Assembly: GCA_038228295.1 (NCBI GenBank)
Contig: JBBRPH010000012.1
Location: 1-64,000, forward strand
Reading direction: 5' to 3'
DNA: 64,000 nt
Origin: JAICKM01 sp038228295
GTDB taxonomy: Bacteria; Chloroflexota; Chloroflexia; QHBQ01; JAICKM01
In this document: positions 50,511 through 58,330 of the stretch, in pieces
How positions within the stretch are numbered: the stretch's first letter is position 1
How the letters are laid out: each line of letters starts with the position of its first letter
Translations under genes and position numbers: made by a program
The notes under the pieces: model-generated
Database searches by the model: none
What the model was told of the DNA's origin: nothing
The model's input: only the letters and a program-made list of their open reading frames with translations

Positions 50511-52070
50511 ATGCCGAACCCCCCAGCCGGCGCGCCTGCGCTAACCCCTGAATCGCTCGGCCACCTCGCCTATCTGCACCGCGTCCTCACCGGCGGGCCT
50601 AACGCAGCAAGCAGCGCGGCTACCGCTGTCCCTGATCTGCAATCGTGGGACGGGTTCTACACCCCGTTGGCCGACGGCATGAACTTCGGACTGCGCTTCC
50701 AATTGGCCTTTGCCGGCTATGCGGTAGCCGCGCTGGGGTTGCATACGCCCGCCTACCTGCGGCCCACGGTCGCGGCGTTGGGCGCGGCGATCGAGCGGAT
50801 GCGTGATGTGCGCGCCTGGGGCTACTGGCGCCCGCCCGTGCCGGGACCGGAAGGCACCTCCGGGGGCGGCCATGTGGCGCTGCTGGTCGGCGGGCATCGG
50901 CGCGCAACCGGCCCGCCGCCCCCGCCCGGCGATCCGGTAGTGCAAGATAACGTGCAGTTCAGCGGGCATTTGGGCACCCTGCTGGGTCTCTACGAGCGGG
51001 CGGGTGGCGACGGGCGCTATGATGCGGGCTTCGTGCTCGACGATCCGGAGAGCGGCGCGCACTATGAGTATACCCACAGCGCTGTGATTGAACGGCTCGT
51101 GGCTCAGATGCGCGGCAATCCGTTCCACGGCGTGGCCTGTGAACCGGCTTGCGCGTATGTGCCGTGTAACAACCACGCCATGACCGCCACCGCCCTGCAC
51201 GATGCCACGCACGGCACCGCGTATGCCGCCGCCAATGCCGATTGGTTAGCCTGGGTGCGGGGCAGGATGGTGCTGCACGGGCCGGCGGCGCGTGGACTGT
51301 TCGGCGCGTGCTACCTGCGCGATCTGCACCTCACCGCGCCGGTGGCGTTCCAGTTCACCGATAGCTGGGGGCTGGCTTTCCTGCTGCCGTTCGACCGTGC
51401 GTTGGTGCGGCGGCTCTACCCACGCTTCCGCAAGCGCATGAGCCGCGCCGGTGCGGTGCGCTATGTCGGCTCGGCCCCTATCTGCGCCAAGATGGAGATT
51501 TCCGATGTGGCGCTGAACACGGCCTTCGGCCTGATCGTGGCGCGCGGCTTGGGCGACGCGGCCACTGCCGCCGGCATGGCCGCCTACGCGCAGACTACGT
51601 TTAACCGCCGCTGGAACGGCCCTGAACTCTACTACGCCGGCGCGCCGCGCACGCTGCACAGCACCGCCCTCTACGCCCTGGCCGACGTGACCGATCCGGC
51701 CAGCGATTTGCTCACCCGCCTGTTCCACGCCCCCCGCGACCCGGTACTGGACAGGCAGCCGCTGCTTGACTGCGTGACGACCGGCGACCCCGCCGCGCCG
51801 CCGGAGCTACGTCCCCCCGCGCCCCACTGCGCCATCGCCGCCGCCGCCTACGACCCCGCCATGCACACCCTGACCCTGGCGACCCAGCCGCTGGGCGACA
51901 CGCCGCCCGCCGGCCCGGTCTGGCTCGACTGCGCTCGCGTGCCCGTCGTCGGCGCTCTCACCTGCGACGGTGCACCCTATCCATATTGGACGCATGATCC
52001 GGCAACGGGGCGGCTACACATCCAGGCTGCGGGCGATCAGGCGCAGCGATTCGCGGTGCTAATAGGGTGA
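50511..52070 (+). CDS. Linalool dehydratase/isomerase-like protein
   Basis: 519 residues from ATG 50511; the longer frame runs through the DinB gene and is spurious. Alpha/alpha-barrel protein with DNVQFSGHLGTLLGLYE (His about 153) and ACEPACAYVPCNNHA, whose two Cys (about 210 and 219) are 9 apart, as C171 and C180 are in linalool dehydratase/isomerase of Castellaniella. YGTAYAAANADWLAWV and the C-terminal sandwich follow. The known enzyme interconverts geraniol, linalool and myrcene, but in other members the substrate is open. Coupled to a DinB gene. Confidence 0.78.
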   Translation: MPNPPAGAPALTPESLGHLAYLHRVLTGGPNAASSAATAVPDLQSWDGFYTPLADGMNFGLRFQLAFAGYAVAALGLHTPAYLRPTVAALGAAIERMRDVRAWGYWRPPVPGPEGTSGGGHVALLVGGHRRATGPPPPPGDPVVQDNVQFSGHLGTLLGLYERAGGDGRYDAGFVLDDPESGAHYEYTHSAVIERLVAQMRGNPFHGVACEPACAYVPCNNHAMTATALHDATHGTAYAAANADWLAWVRGRMVLHGPAARGLFGACYLRDLHLTAPVAFQFTDSWGLAFLLPFDRALVRRLYPRFRKRMSRAGAVRYVGSAPICAKMEISDVALNTAFGLIVARGLGDAATAAGMAAYAQTTFNRRWNGPELYYAGAPRTLHSTALYALADVTDPASDLLTRLFHAPRDPVLDRQPLLDCVTTGDPAAPPELRPPAPHCAIAAAAYDPAMHTLTLATQPLGDTPPAGPVWLDCARVPVVGALTCDGAPYPYWTHDPATGRLHIQAAGDQAQRFAVLIG

Positions 52071-52082
52071 CGGGATCAGGCA

Positions 52083-52111
52083 TTGTGAAAACACCTGCAT
52101 CGTGCTAAAAT
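52083..52111 (+). promoter_or_regulatory. Sigma-70 promoter of the DUF433/PIN-like pair
   Basis: TTGTGA (52083-52088), 17-base spacer, TAAAAT (52106-52111); the antitoxin-like ATG is at 52156 with a aaaggggga site. Confidence 0.65.
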
Positions 52112-52155
52112 AGGGGTGTAGTCGGTCTTTGTTGCTGCCCAAAAGGGGGATTTTC

Positions 52156-52446
52156 ATGACAAGCGAACAAATGCAAGCACGCATCGAGATCAATCCACGC
52201 ATCATGGTCGGCAAGCCGGTGATCCGAGGCACACGCATCCCACTGGAGTTGCTCGTGCGCTTAGTCGCGCAGGGTATTCCCGATGCTGAGATCCTGGAGC
52301 AATACCCGCGCCTGCAACCGGAAGATATTCGTGCGGCGCTGACCTATGCCGCCCTGGTGCTGGCGCACGAAGCCGAACTTCCGCCTGCTCCGCCACAGGT
52401 TGATATTAAATATGGGGAAGTGCTACCCCTCACTCCCTCAATCTAA
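52156..52446 (+). CDS. DUF433 antitoxin-like protein
   Basis: 96 residues from ATG 52156. DUF433 signature: RIEINPRIMVGKPVIRGTRIPLELLVRLVAQGIPDAEILEQYP, LQPEDIRAALTYA. The HTH-bearing family partners DUF5615 PIN-like toxins, as in the next gene 8 bases downstream. Expected to neutralise the toxin and repress the pair. An extended tail (LPPAPPQVDIKYGEVLPLTPSI) probably contacts the toxin. Confidence 0.9.
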   Translation: MTSEQMQARIEINPRIMVGKPVIRGTRIPLELLVRLVAQGIPDAEILEQYPRLQPEDIRAALTYAALVLAHEAELPPAPPQVDIKYGEVLPLTPSI

Positions 52447-52454
52447 AGGAGTAT

Positions 52455-52808
52455 ATGCGTTTTCTAGTGGACGAATGTGTCACCATGGCGGTCGTTCATT
52501 ACCTTCGCAAGCAGGAGTACGATGTCATTGCTGTAGTAGAACAATTACCGAGTGCTGATGATATAGATTTGCTCGCTTTGGCAGTAGCTGAAGATCGGGT
52601 GCTGATCACGAGCGACACAGATTTCGGTGATCTGGTCTTTCGTGCCGGCTATGCTCATCGTGGGATTGTGTTACTCCGACTAAAGGATGATCATGGCGCA
52701 AACCAAGTACGAGTTTTAGCCTCCGTCTTAAACCACTATACAGATCAGTTAGTTGGTCATTTCACCGTTATAAGAGATGAAAGCCTCCGCGTTCGTTTAG
52801 CCTTCTGA
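52455..52808 (+). CDS. DUF5615 PIN-like toxin
   Basis: 117 residues, ATG 52455 behind aaaggag. The PIN-like pattern is LVDECVTMAVVHYLRK, ALAVAEDRVLITSDTDFGDLVF, and GIVLLRL, with acidic residues D6, E7, D55, D57 and D60 as candidate metal ligands. Probably an endoribonuclease or tRNase toxin. Lower GC than neighbours suggests recent acquisition of the pair. Confidence 0.9.
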   Translation: MRFLVDECVTMAVVHYLRKQEYDVIAVVEQLPSADDIDLLALAVAEDRVLITSDTDFGDLVFRAGYAHRGIVLLRLKDDHGANQVRVLASVLNHYTDQLVGHFTVIRDESLRVRLAF

Positions 52809-52824
52809 TTTCTCCCCCATCGCT

Positions 52825-53793
52825 ATGAATGACGCTGAACTGCGCCCGCTAATCGCCCACCTCGCCGCCCACCCACCGTCCACCGCTATCCGCTGGGAGG
52901 CCTGGCAGGTCCGCCCCGTCAGCGGCGGTAGCAACAACTTGCTCTACCGGGCAACCGGCCCAGCGGATGATTACGCGATCAAGTTCACCCGTGCCGATGC
53001 GCGCGACCGGGCTGGGCGGGAGTGGGATGCGTTGCGCCTGCTTGTGTCAGCGCGGTGCGATCTTGCGCCGCACGCAGTACTGCTGGTGCGCGATGTGGGA
53101 CCGTATCCGGTGGTGGTGCAGACGTGGCTGGATGGGCCGGTGCGAGTGGAGCCGCCTGCCGACGACGCGGAGTGGGCGCAGTTAGTCGCTCATTTCGCGG
53201 CGATCCATGCCGTGACCCCTGCCGGCGCAGCGCTGCCGCTACGCCCGGCCGTCCTCAATATGCACAGCGCCGCCGTGGGGATCACGCGCATTCGGGAGCA
53301 GGTGGCGGCTATACCGGCAGCGGCCCAGCCGCCCGCGCTGTCGGCATTGGTGGACCGCCTGACGGCCACGGCATTCCCCACTTGGCCCGCGCCGGCTCTC
53401 ACCCTCTGCCGCTGCGATCCGAACACGCGCAACTTGGTGCGCCGTGCGCCGGCCTGGGCTTCGGTGGATTGGGAGAACAGCGGGTGGGGCGACCCAGCGT
53501 TTGAACTAGGCGATCTAATGGCGCATCCTACTTACACCACCGTACCGCCCCCCCGCTGGGACTGGCTGCTGGACCGCTACACCCGACTGACCGGCGACCC
53601 AACTGTGGCCGAACGGGCACGGATCTACTACGTGCTGACGGTTATCTGGTGGGTGGCCCGTTTCGCCCGCGCCCGTTACGAGCTGCCGCGTAACCTCGAT
53701 GTGCGCCTCGTCGCCCCGCCGACCGAATGGGCTGCCGAAAACGCGGCGCAGTCGGCCCGCTATCTGGATCGCGCCTGGGCTTTGCTGGGTTAG
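52825..53793 (+). CDS. Aminoglycoside phosphotransferase-like kinase
   Basis: 322 residues. APH fold: VSGGSNNLLYRAT, YAIKFTRAD (ATP Lys), catalytic-loop LCRCDPNTRNLV and DWENSGWGDPAFELGDLMAH. The usual HGD is RCD, so the conserved His is lost while Asp and Asn remain. Not a known resistance gene by appearance; likely a small-molecule kinase. The stop overlaps the convergent methyltransferase stop by 4 bases. Confidence 0.82.
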   Translation: MNDAELRPLIAHLAAHPPSTAIRWEAWQVRPVSGGSNNLLYRATGPADDYAIKFTRADARDRAGREWDALRLLVSARCDLAPHAVLLVRDVGPYPVVVQTWLDGPVRVEPPADDAEWAQLVAHFAAIHAVTPAGAALPLRPAVLNMHSAAVGITRIREQVAAIPAAAQPPALSALVDRLTATAFPTWPAPALTLCRCDPNTRNLVRRAPAWASVDWENSGWGDPAFELGDLMAHPTYTTVPPPRWDWLLDRYTRLTGDPTVAERARIYYVLTVIWWVARFARARYELPRNLDVRLVAPPTEWAAENAAQSARYLDRAWALLG

Positions 53794-54986
53794 CCCTGCA
53801 CCACCTCGTAGATCAGGCACTTCAAATACCGGCTTTCTTCGTAGCCGATCAAGATGGGGTGGTCCACGTTTTGCGTGCGGTCGGCGATCAGGTGGAGGCG
53901 GCGGCCCGCATCCAGCGCGGCGGCGGCCACTACATCGCGGAACAGATCGGGGCCGACATGGAACGAGCAGGAGCAGGTGACGAGGATGCCGCCGTCGGGG
54001 ATCATGCGTAGGGCGCGCAGGTTGATCTCTTTATAACCGCGTAGCGCCCCTTCGACAGCGGCACGGTTTTTGGCGAAGGGTGGCGGGTCCAGCACAATCA
54101 GATCGAAGCGGGCGCGCTCGTTGTTTAGCCGTTTCAGTACGTCGAAGGCGTTGCCCGCTTCCCAGATCACGCGCTCTGTGAGGCCGTTGAGCGTGGCGTT
54201 TTCGGCGGCCAGCGCCAGCGCCGCGTCCGACGAGTCCACCCCCAGCACGCTCTGCGCGCCGCCCGCCGCCGCGTGGAGCGCGAAGCCACCGACATGGCAA
54301 AAGCAATCCAGTACACGCGCGTCGGCGCTGAAGGCGCGCACCGCGTGGTGGTTGGCCTGCTGGTCCAGGTAGTAGCCCGTTTTCTGACCGCCGGCTATAT
54401 CAATGGCGAAGCGTAGGCCGTTTTCCGCGATCACTAAGTGCGGATCGAACTGGCCCCACAGTGGACCGCTCGTCAGCGGCAAGCCTTCCAGCGTCCGCAC
54501 CGGCGCATCGTTGCGCGCATAGATGCCGTCCGGTTCCAACACCGCCAGCAGCCCCTCGACCACCTCGCGTTGCAGCCGATCCATGCCCAGCGCCAACGAT
54601 TGCAGCACCAGAATATCACCGAACTTGTCCACGATCAGGCCGGGCAAGAAATCGGCCTCGCCGAACACGACGCGGCAACAGGTCACATCGGCCAGCAGGC
54701 GGCGGCGATAGGCCCAGGCGCGGGCGATACGCCGTTCGATCCAGGCGGCATCAATTGCCTCGTCGCGCCGCGTCAGCACGCGCACCGCGATCTGCGACTG
54801 CGGGTTATAGTAGCCACGTGCCAGGAAGCCGCCCCGCGCGTCCGCCACATCCACGATCGCGCCCGGCTCCGGTGCGCCGTCCACCCGCCCGATCTCGTTG
54901 CCGTAGACCCACGGATGCCCGCCGAGTAGCCGCTTCTGCCGCCCCGGCGCGAGAGTTACGCGGGGCCGGGAGGTGCCTGTTGTCAT
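53790..54986 (-). CDS. RlmI-like rRNA methyltransferase
   Basis: 398 residues from ATG 54986. An N-terminal PUA domain (RVTLAPGRQKRLLGGHPWVYGNEI, GGFLARGYYNP) precedes EF.AD-type FLPGLIVDKFGD and a Rossmann methyltransferase (RVLDCFCHVGGFALHAA, VLGVDSS, LIVLDPPPFAKNRAAVEGALRGYKEINLRAL, LVTCSCSFHV). Likely 23S rRNA cytosine-5 or similar methylation (RlmI/YccW group). It follows the ABC exporter operon on the same strand across a heptamer array. Confidence 0.9.
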   Translation of the reverse strand: MTTGTSRPRVTLAPGRQKRLLGGHPWVYGNEIGRVDGAPEPGAIVDVADARGGFLARGYYNPQSQIAVRVLTRRDEAIDAAWIERRIARAWAYRRRLLADVTCCRVVFGEADFLPGLIVDKFGDILVLQSLALGMDRLQREVVEGLLAVLEPDGIYARNDAPVRTLEGLPLTSGPLWGQFDPHLVIAENGLRFAIDIAGGQKTGYYLDQQANHHAVRAFSADARVLDCFCHVGGFALHAAAGGAQSVLGVDSSDAALALAAENATLNGLTERVIWEAGNAFDVLKRLNNERARFDLIVLDPPPFAKNRAAVEGALRGYKEINLRALRMIPDGGILVTCSCSFHVGPDLFRDVVAAAALDAGRRLHLIADRTQNVDHPILIGYEESRYLKCLIYEVVQG

Positions 54987-55004
54987 AGTTCTGCTCCACT
55001 CTGG

Positions 55005-55096
55005 GGACCGTGAACCGTGGACTGGGGTCCATGGTCTATCCTTAATATTCTGCGCTACGCACCCCGGATTGGGGACCACGGACCCCAATCCGGGGT
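55005..55096. repeat. Heptamer array and 14-bp inverted repeat
   Basis: GGACCGT, GAACCGT, GGACTGG, GGTCCAT, GGTCTAT (55005-55039), then accccggattgggg and its complement (55061-55074, 55083-55096). Occupies most of the junction between the permease and methyltransferase genes. Confidence 0.75.
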
Positions 55097-55103
55097 CCAC
55101 AGC

Positions 55104-55976
55104 TCACGCCCGCAAAACCAACAAGTTCCCCGACTCGTAGCGGCGCAGTCCCCGATAGAAGACCACCACCCCGACGGTCAGCACCGCAGCGGCCATGCCC
55201 AATTCGAGCAGTAGGCCCGCCGGATCGAAGGCGCGCAACAGCAGCGTCGGTTGATGCGAGATAAACCAGGCCGGTACGGCGGTGAACAGGATGCCTTTCA
55301 CCAGACCGTGAAACAACGGGCTGGGGTAGGTGGAGAAGGTGATGATGCCGTTGAACAACTGCATCGTCAGCCCCTCGGCGTTGCCCAGCCAGAAGGCGAG
55401 CGACCCGACCGCGATCAGGAAGCCTAGCATCACCGCCGCACTGCACAGCGCCAACGCGCCAAACAGCACGATCCGTTCCGGCGTGGGGTGCAGGAAGGTC
55501 AGGAACAGCCCCCAGCCGAATAGGTTGTCGCCCAGCGCGGCGAGATCCATGCGGCTGACCAGCAGATGCAGCAAGACATTCTTGGGCAGCGCCAGATAGT
55601 AGTCCAGTTCGCCGCCGGCAATGATGCGCGCGATCTGGTTGCTGTTGCCGAACAATCCCACGGCGATGCCGAAGCCTGCTCCTGTGATCGCCCACTGCGT
55701 CAGCACGTCGTTGATGCCCCAGCCCTGTAGCACCGGGAAGCGCTGGAAGTAGAGCACCCAGAATAAGATCCACATCGTATCGTTCGCCAGCATACCAAAC
55801 ACCTGGCTGATAAACGATGCCCGGTATTCCAAGCCGATCTGAAAGTTAACCACTAGCGCATCCCGCACAAAGCGCAAGTGCGCCGGCACTCGCCCCGCCG
55901 TCGGCGCACGCAGTCGCCCGGCGGACTCTCCCGCTAGCGCTCCCCCCACGCTGGTTTTGTCTGCTGTACTCTCCAT
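55104..55976 (-). CDS. ABC-2 type permease of a COG4586/3694/4587 exporter
   Basis: 290 residues from ATG 55976 behind aggaaggg; the GTG at 56003 adds only nine residues. Six or so membrane helices, with FISQVFGMLANDTMWILFWVLYF, the family region AGGELDYYLALPKNVLLHLLVSRMD and NAEGLTMQLFNGIITFSTYP. It should pair with the next permease and the ATPase upstream. The substrate is unknown. The C-terminus ends 7 bases before the inverted repeat. Confidence 0.88.
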   Translation of the reverse strand: MESTADKTSVGGALAGESAGRLRAPTAGRVPAHLRFVRDALVVNFQIGLEYRASFISQVFGMLANDTMWILFWVLYFQRFPVLQGWGINDVLTQWAITGAGFGIAVGLFGNSNQIARIIAGGELDYYLALPKNVLLHLLVSRMDLAALGDNLFGWGLFLTFLHPTPERIVLFGALALCSAAVMLGFLIAVGSLAFWLGNAEGLTMQLFNGIITFSTYPSPLFHGLVKGILFTAVPAWFISHQPTLLLRAFDPAGLLLELGMAAAVLTVGVVVFYRGLRRYESGNLLVLRA

Positions 55977-56012
55977 ACGCCGACCCTTCCTATTACCGCA
56001 CAAGCAATAATT

Positions 56013-56026
56013 CAGAACTCAGAACT
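56013..56026. repeat. Heptamer pair at a permease-permease junction
   Basis: CAGAACT x2 fills the 54-base junction between the two permease genes with a third partial unit (CCGTTCA) reaching the upstream stop. Confidence 0.6.
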
Positions 56027-56030
56027 CCGT

Positions 56031-56864
56031 TCAACCGCCGTTGAGGTTGACCTGCCGGGTGCCGGCGCGGAAGACGAGGCCGGCGAAGGTCAGCAGAACG
56101 GCAATCGTGACGGCCTGCCGGATGCACATCGCGCCGAAGAAAACCGGGTCGAACAGCACCAAGTTGCGGGCCGGGCCGTAGACCATTGCCCCGAAAGGCA
56201 GCCATTCGACCACGCCCCGAATCGGCTCCGGGAACAGGTTAAGCGGCAGCAGCGTACCGCCCAACAGCAGCACCAGGCGGTTGTAAATGAAGGTAAAGGC
56301 GAACGTGTCCTCTACCCAGAAGGCCAGCAGTCCGACCAGGCACGATCCCAGGAAGTCAAGCGCCCAGGCTCCGGCCAGTAAGGGCAGGGTGGTGAGCAGC
56401 GCCGGCGGGCTGATCGGGATCGGTCCCACCAACAACAGGCAGATCACGCTACCGATTGCCAGGTTGAGGACAAAGCGCACCAGCCGTTCACCGGTGTCTT
56501 CCGCCGCCAGGTAGCCGAGGTAGCTATAGGGCTTGTTCAGCCGGTAGGCGAGGTCGCCGGACTTCACCTCGCGGTCGATCTTGCCCCAACTGCGCGGCGA
56601 CGACATGATGATCGCTTCCGCGAAGGCGAAATACCAAACCATATGCGCCACGTCGAAGCCGCCCAGCGTCGGCACGCCCAACACCCCATACGTGGTGTGC
56701 CAAAGCTGCACAAACACATAAATCAGCAAGATCAGGAACAGCCCGCGCAGCACCGTCTCGCCCGCGTAGGCGATATTGTTCGCCACGCTCATCCGCAGCA
56801 CCGCTCCGTACTTGCCCAAGCGCGCGCCCCAACTACCCCTGGCGCGCAATACGTCGATCGTCAT
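56031..56864 (-). CDS. ABC-2 type permease of a COG4586/3694/4587 exporter
   Basis: 277 residues, six membrane helices, with MSSPRSWGKIDREVKSGDLAYRLNKPYSYLGYLAAEDTGERL, the signature shared with the partner permease (LDYYLALP), and a C-terminal LNLFPEPIRGVVEWLPF. Forms the heterodimeric channel of the exporter. It is separated from the ATPase gene by about 130 bases of heptamer repeats. Confidence 0.88.
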   Translation of the reverse strand: MTIDVLRARGSWGARLGKYGAVLRMSVANNIAYAGETVLRGLFLILLIYVFVQLWHTTYGVLGVPTLGGFDVAHMVWYFAFAEAIIMSSPRSWGKIDREVKSGDLAYRLNKPYSYLGYLAAEDTGERLVRFVLNLAIGSVICLLLVGPIPISPPALLTTLPLLAGAWALDFLGSCLVGLLAFWVEDTFAFTFIYNRLVLLLGGTLLPLNLFPEPIRGVVEWLPFGAMVYGPARNLVLFDPVFFGAMCIRQAVTIAVLLTFAGLVFRAGTRQVNLNGG

Positions 56865-56890
56865 GGCTGCCCCTTTCTGCGCTGCGCAAT

Positions 56891-57001
56891 GTGAAGCGTG
56901 AAACGTAAGATATAGATCAGTGGGTGTCAGCTATAATGCTGCGCTTCCTGCATGGTACGAACCTGCCTGACTCATATAGCGTTCACGCTTCACGTTTCAC
57001 G
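56891..57001. repeat. Inverted heptamer element at the ATPase-permease junction
   Basis: GTGAAGC, GTGAAAC, GTAAGAT at 56891-56911 face GTTCACG, CTTCACG, TTTCACG at 56981-57001, so complementary heptamers bracket a 69-base core. The right array overlaps the last codon and supplies the TGA stop of the ATPase gene. Confidence 0.8.
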
Positions 57002-57986
57002 CCGCCGGCTGTGCGTAAATCGCCGCGATAATATCTTCCAGCGGCGGGTCTTCGATGGTGATGTCGGCAACCTGGTATTGGCCGACCAGGCGACCGATCA
57101 CCGTTTCGATGCCGGTGACGGCGGTATCCACCTGGAGTTTCACGCCGTAGGTGCTGGTTTTGAGGGCCGTGGTGCCCGGCAGGCCCAGGCCGGCCGCAGG
57201 CACGGGTTGGTGTAGCTTCAAGTCTACGATCTTGTGCTGCAAATAGCGCCGCTTCAGTTGGCTGACGCTGGTGTTCAGGATCAGCGTGCCGTGGTTGATC
57301 ACAATCACGCGCTTGCAGAGCTGTTCGATGTCGCCTGCATCGTGCGAGGTGAGAAACACCGTCACGCCTTCCTCACGATTTAGTGCGCGGATCAGGTCGC
57401 GGATGCGGCTCTTGCTGACCACATCGAGGCCGATGGTCGGCTCATCCAGAAATAGCACCTGCGGGCGGTGGATCAGCGCAGCCACGATCTCGCAGCGCAT
57501 CCGCTCGCCCAGGCTCAGGCGGCGGGCCGGGGTGCGGACCAAATCGCCGATCTCGAACAAGGCAATCAGTTCGTCGCGGCGCTCGCGGTAGGCGCGGTCG
57601 TCCAGTTCATAGATGCGCGCCAGCAGATTGAAGGTGTCTAGCGGCGGCAGGTGGATCCAGAGTTGCGACTTCTGGCCGAAGACCGAGGCGATGTTGAAGG
57701 CCAGCCGCTCGCGGTCGCGCCAGGGCGTGAGGCCCAGCACCTGCGCGCTGCCGCTGCTGGGGTAGAGGATGCCGGTCAGCATCTTGATCGTGGTGGATTT
57801 GCCCGCGCCGTTCGGCCCGATGAAGGCCAGCATCTCGCCCCGCTCGCAGGTCAGCGAAATGCCGCGCACCGCCTCCGATACACGGTACTCCGGCTGCACC
57901 AACGCTTTGAGACTGCCGCGCAACCCCGGATCTTTGCGCTTGCTGCGGAACGTCTTGCCTAAGTCGGTCACTTCAATGATCGCCAT
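56997..57986 (-). CDS. ABC transporter ATP-binding protein (COG4586-like)
   Basis: 329 residues. Walker A GPNGAGKST, Q-loop ASVFGQKSQLW, signature LSLGERMRCE, Walker B VLFLDEPTIGLD and H-loop VFLTSHD. A C-terminal accessory domain (LKTSTYGVKLQVD) follows. First gene of the exporter operon. The TGA stop falls in a heptamer repeat. Confidence 0.93.
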   Translation of the reverse strand: MAIIEVTDLGKTFRSKRKDPGLRGSLKALVQPEYRVSEAVRGISLTCERGEMLAFIGPNGAGKSTTIKMLTGILYPSSGSAQVLGLTPWRDRERLAFNIASVFGQKSQLWIHLPPLDTFNLLARIYELDDRAYRERRDELIALFEIGDLVRTPARRLSLGERMRCEIVAALIHRPQVLFLDEPTIGLDVVSKSRIRDLIRALNREEGVTVFLTSHDAGDIEQLCKRVIVINHGTLILNTSVSQLKRRYLQHKIVDLKLHQPVPAAGLGLPGTTALKTSTYGVKLQVDTAVTGIETVIGRLVGQYQVADITIEDPPLEDIIAAIYAQPAA

Positions 57987-58330
57987 AGCTCGCGCCTCCC
58001 CCGCACGTAGCCCATTCTAGCACGGCCCGACTCCGGCGAACAACTGCCTGTGGGCGGATCACCCTCAGTCGTGGGACGGAACTTGGGGCATAGCGAACCT
58101 TTTAATGACGACAACATGGAGACACGGAGAACGTAAGAGCTTTGTGTTTTCGTTGTGCCGTACTGTGGTATGGGTGTCGGCACAACAGGCATAACTCTTC
58201 ATCATCTCTGTCTCTCCATGTCTCCGTGTTGGCGTTCTGGTAAGTTTGGCTGGGCAAACCCCCAGCGACCGGCTATAATATCTCCTGACACCCGTCATAT
58301 GCTGCATTCCGCACGCCCAGGAGGATTGGC
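57987..58330. repeat. Octamer-repeat inverted element in the gap before the S9 peptidase gene
   Basis: No gene. ACATGGAG, ACACGGAG at 58114-58129 face CTCTGTCT, CTCCATGT, CTCCGTGT at 58206-58229. Inside, GTTGTGCCG (58152-58160) pairs with CGGCACAAC (58178-58186), so the whole can fold as nested hairpins. The remaining sequence up to the ATG at 58331 contains ataatat and a caggagg ribosome site. Confidence 0.75.
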
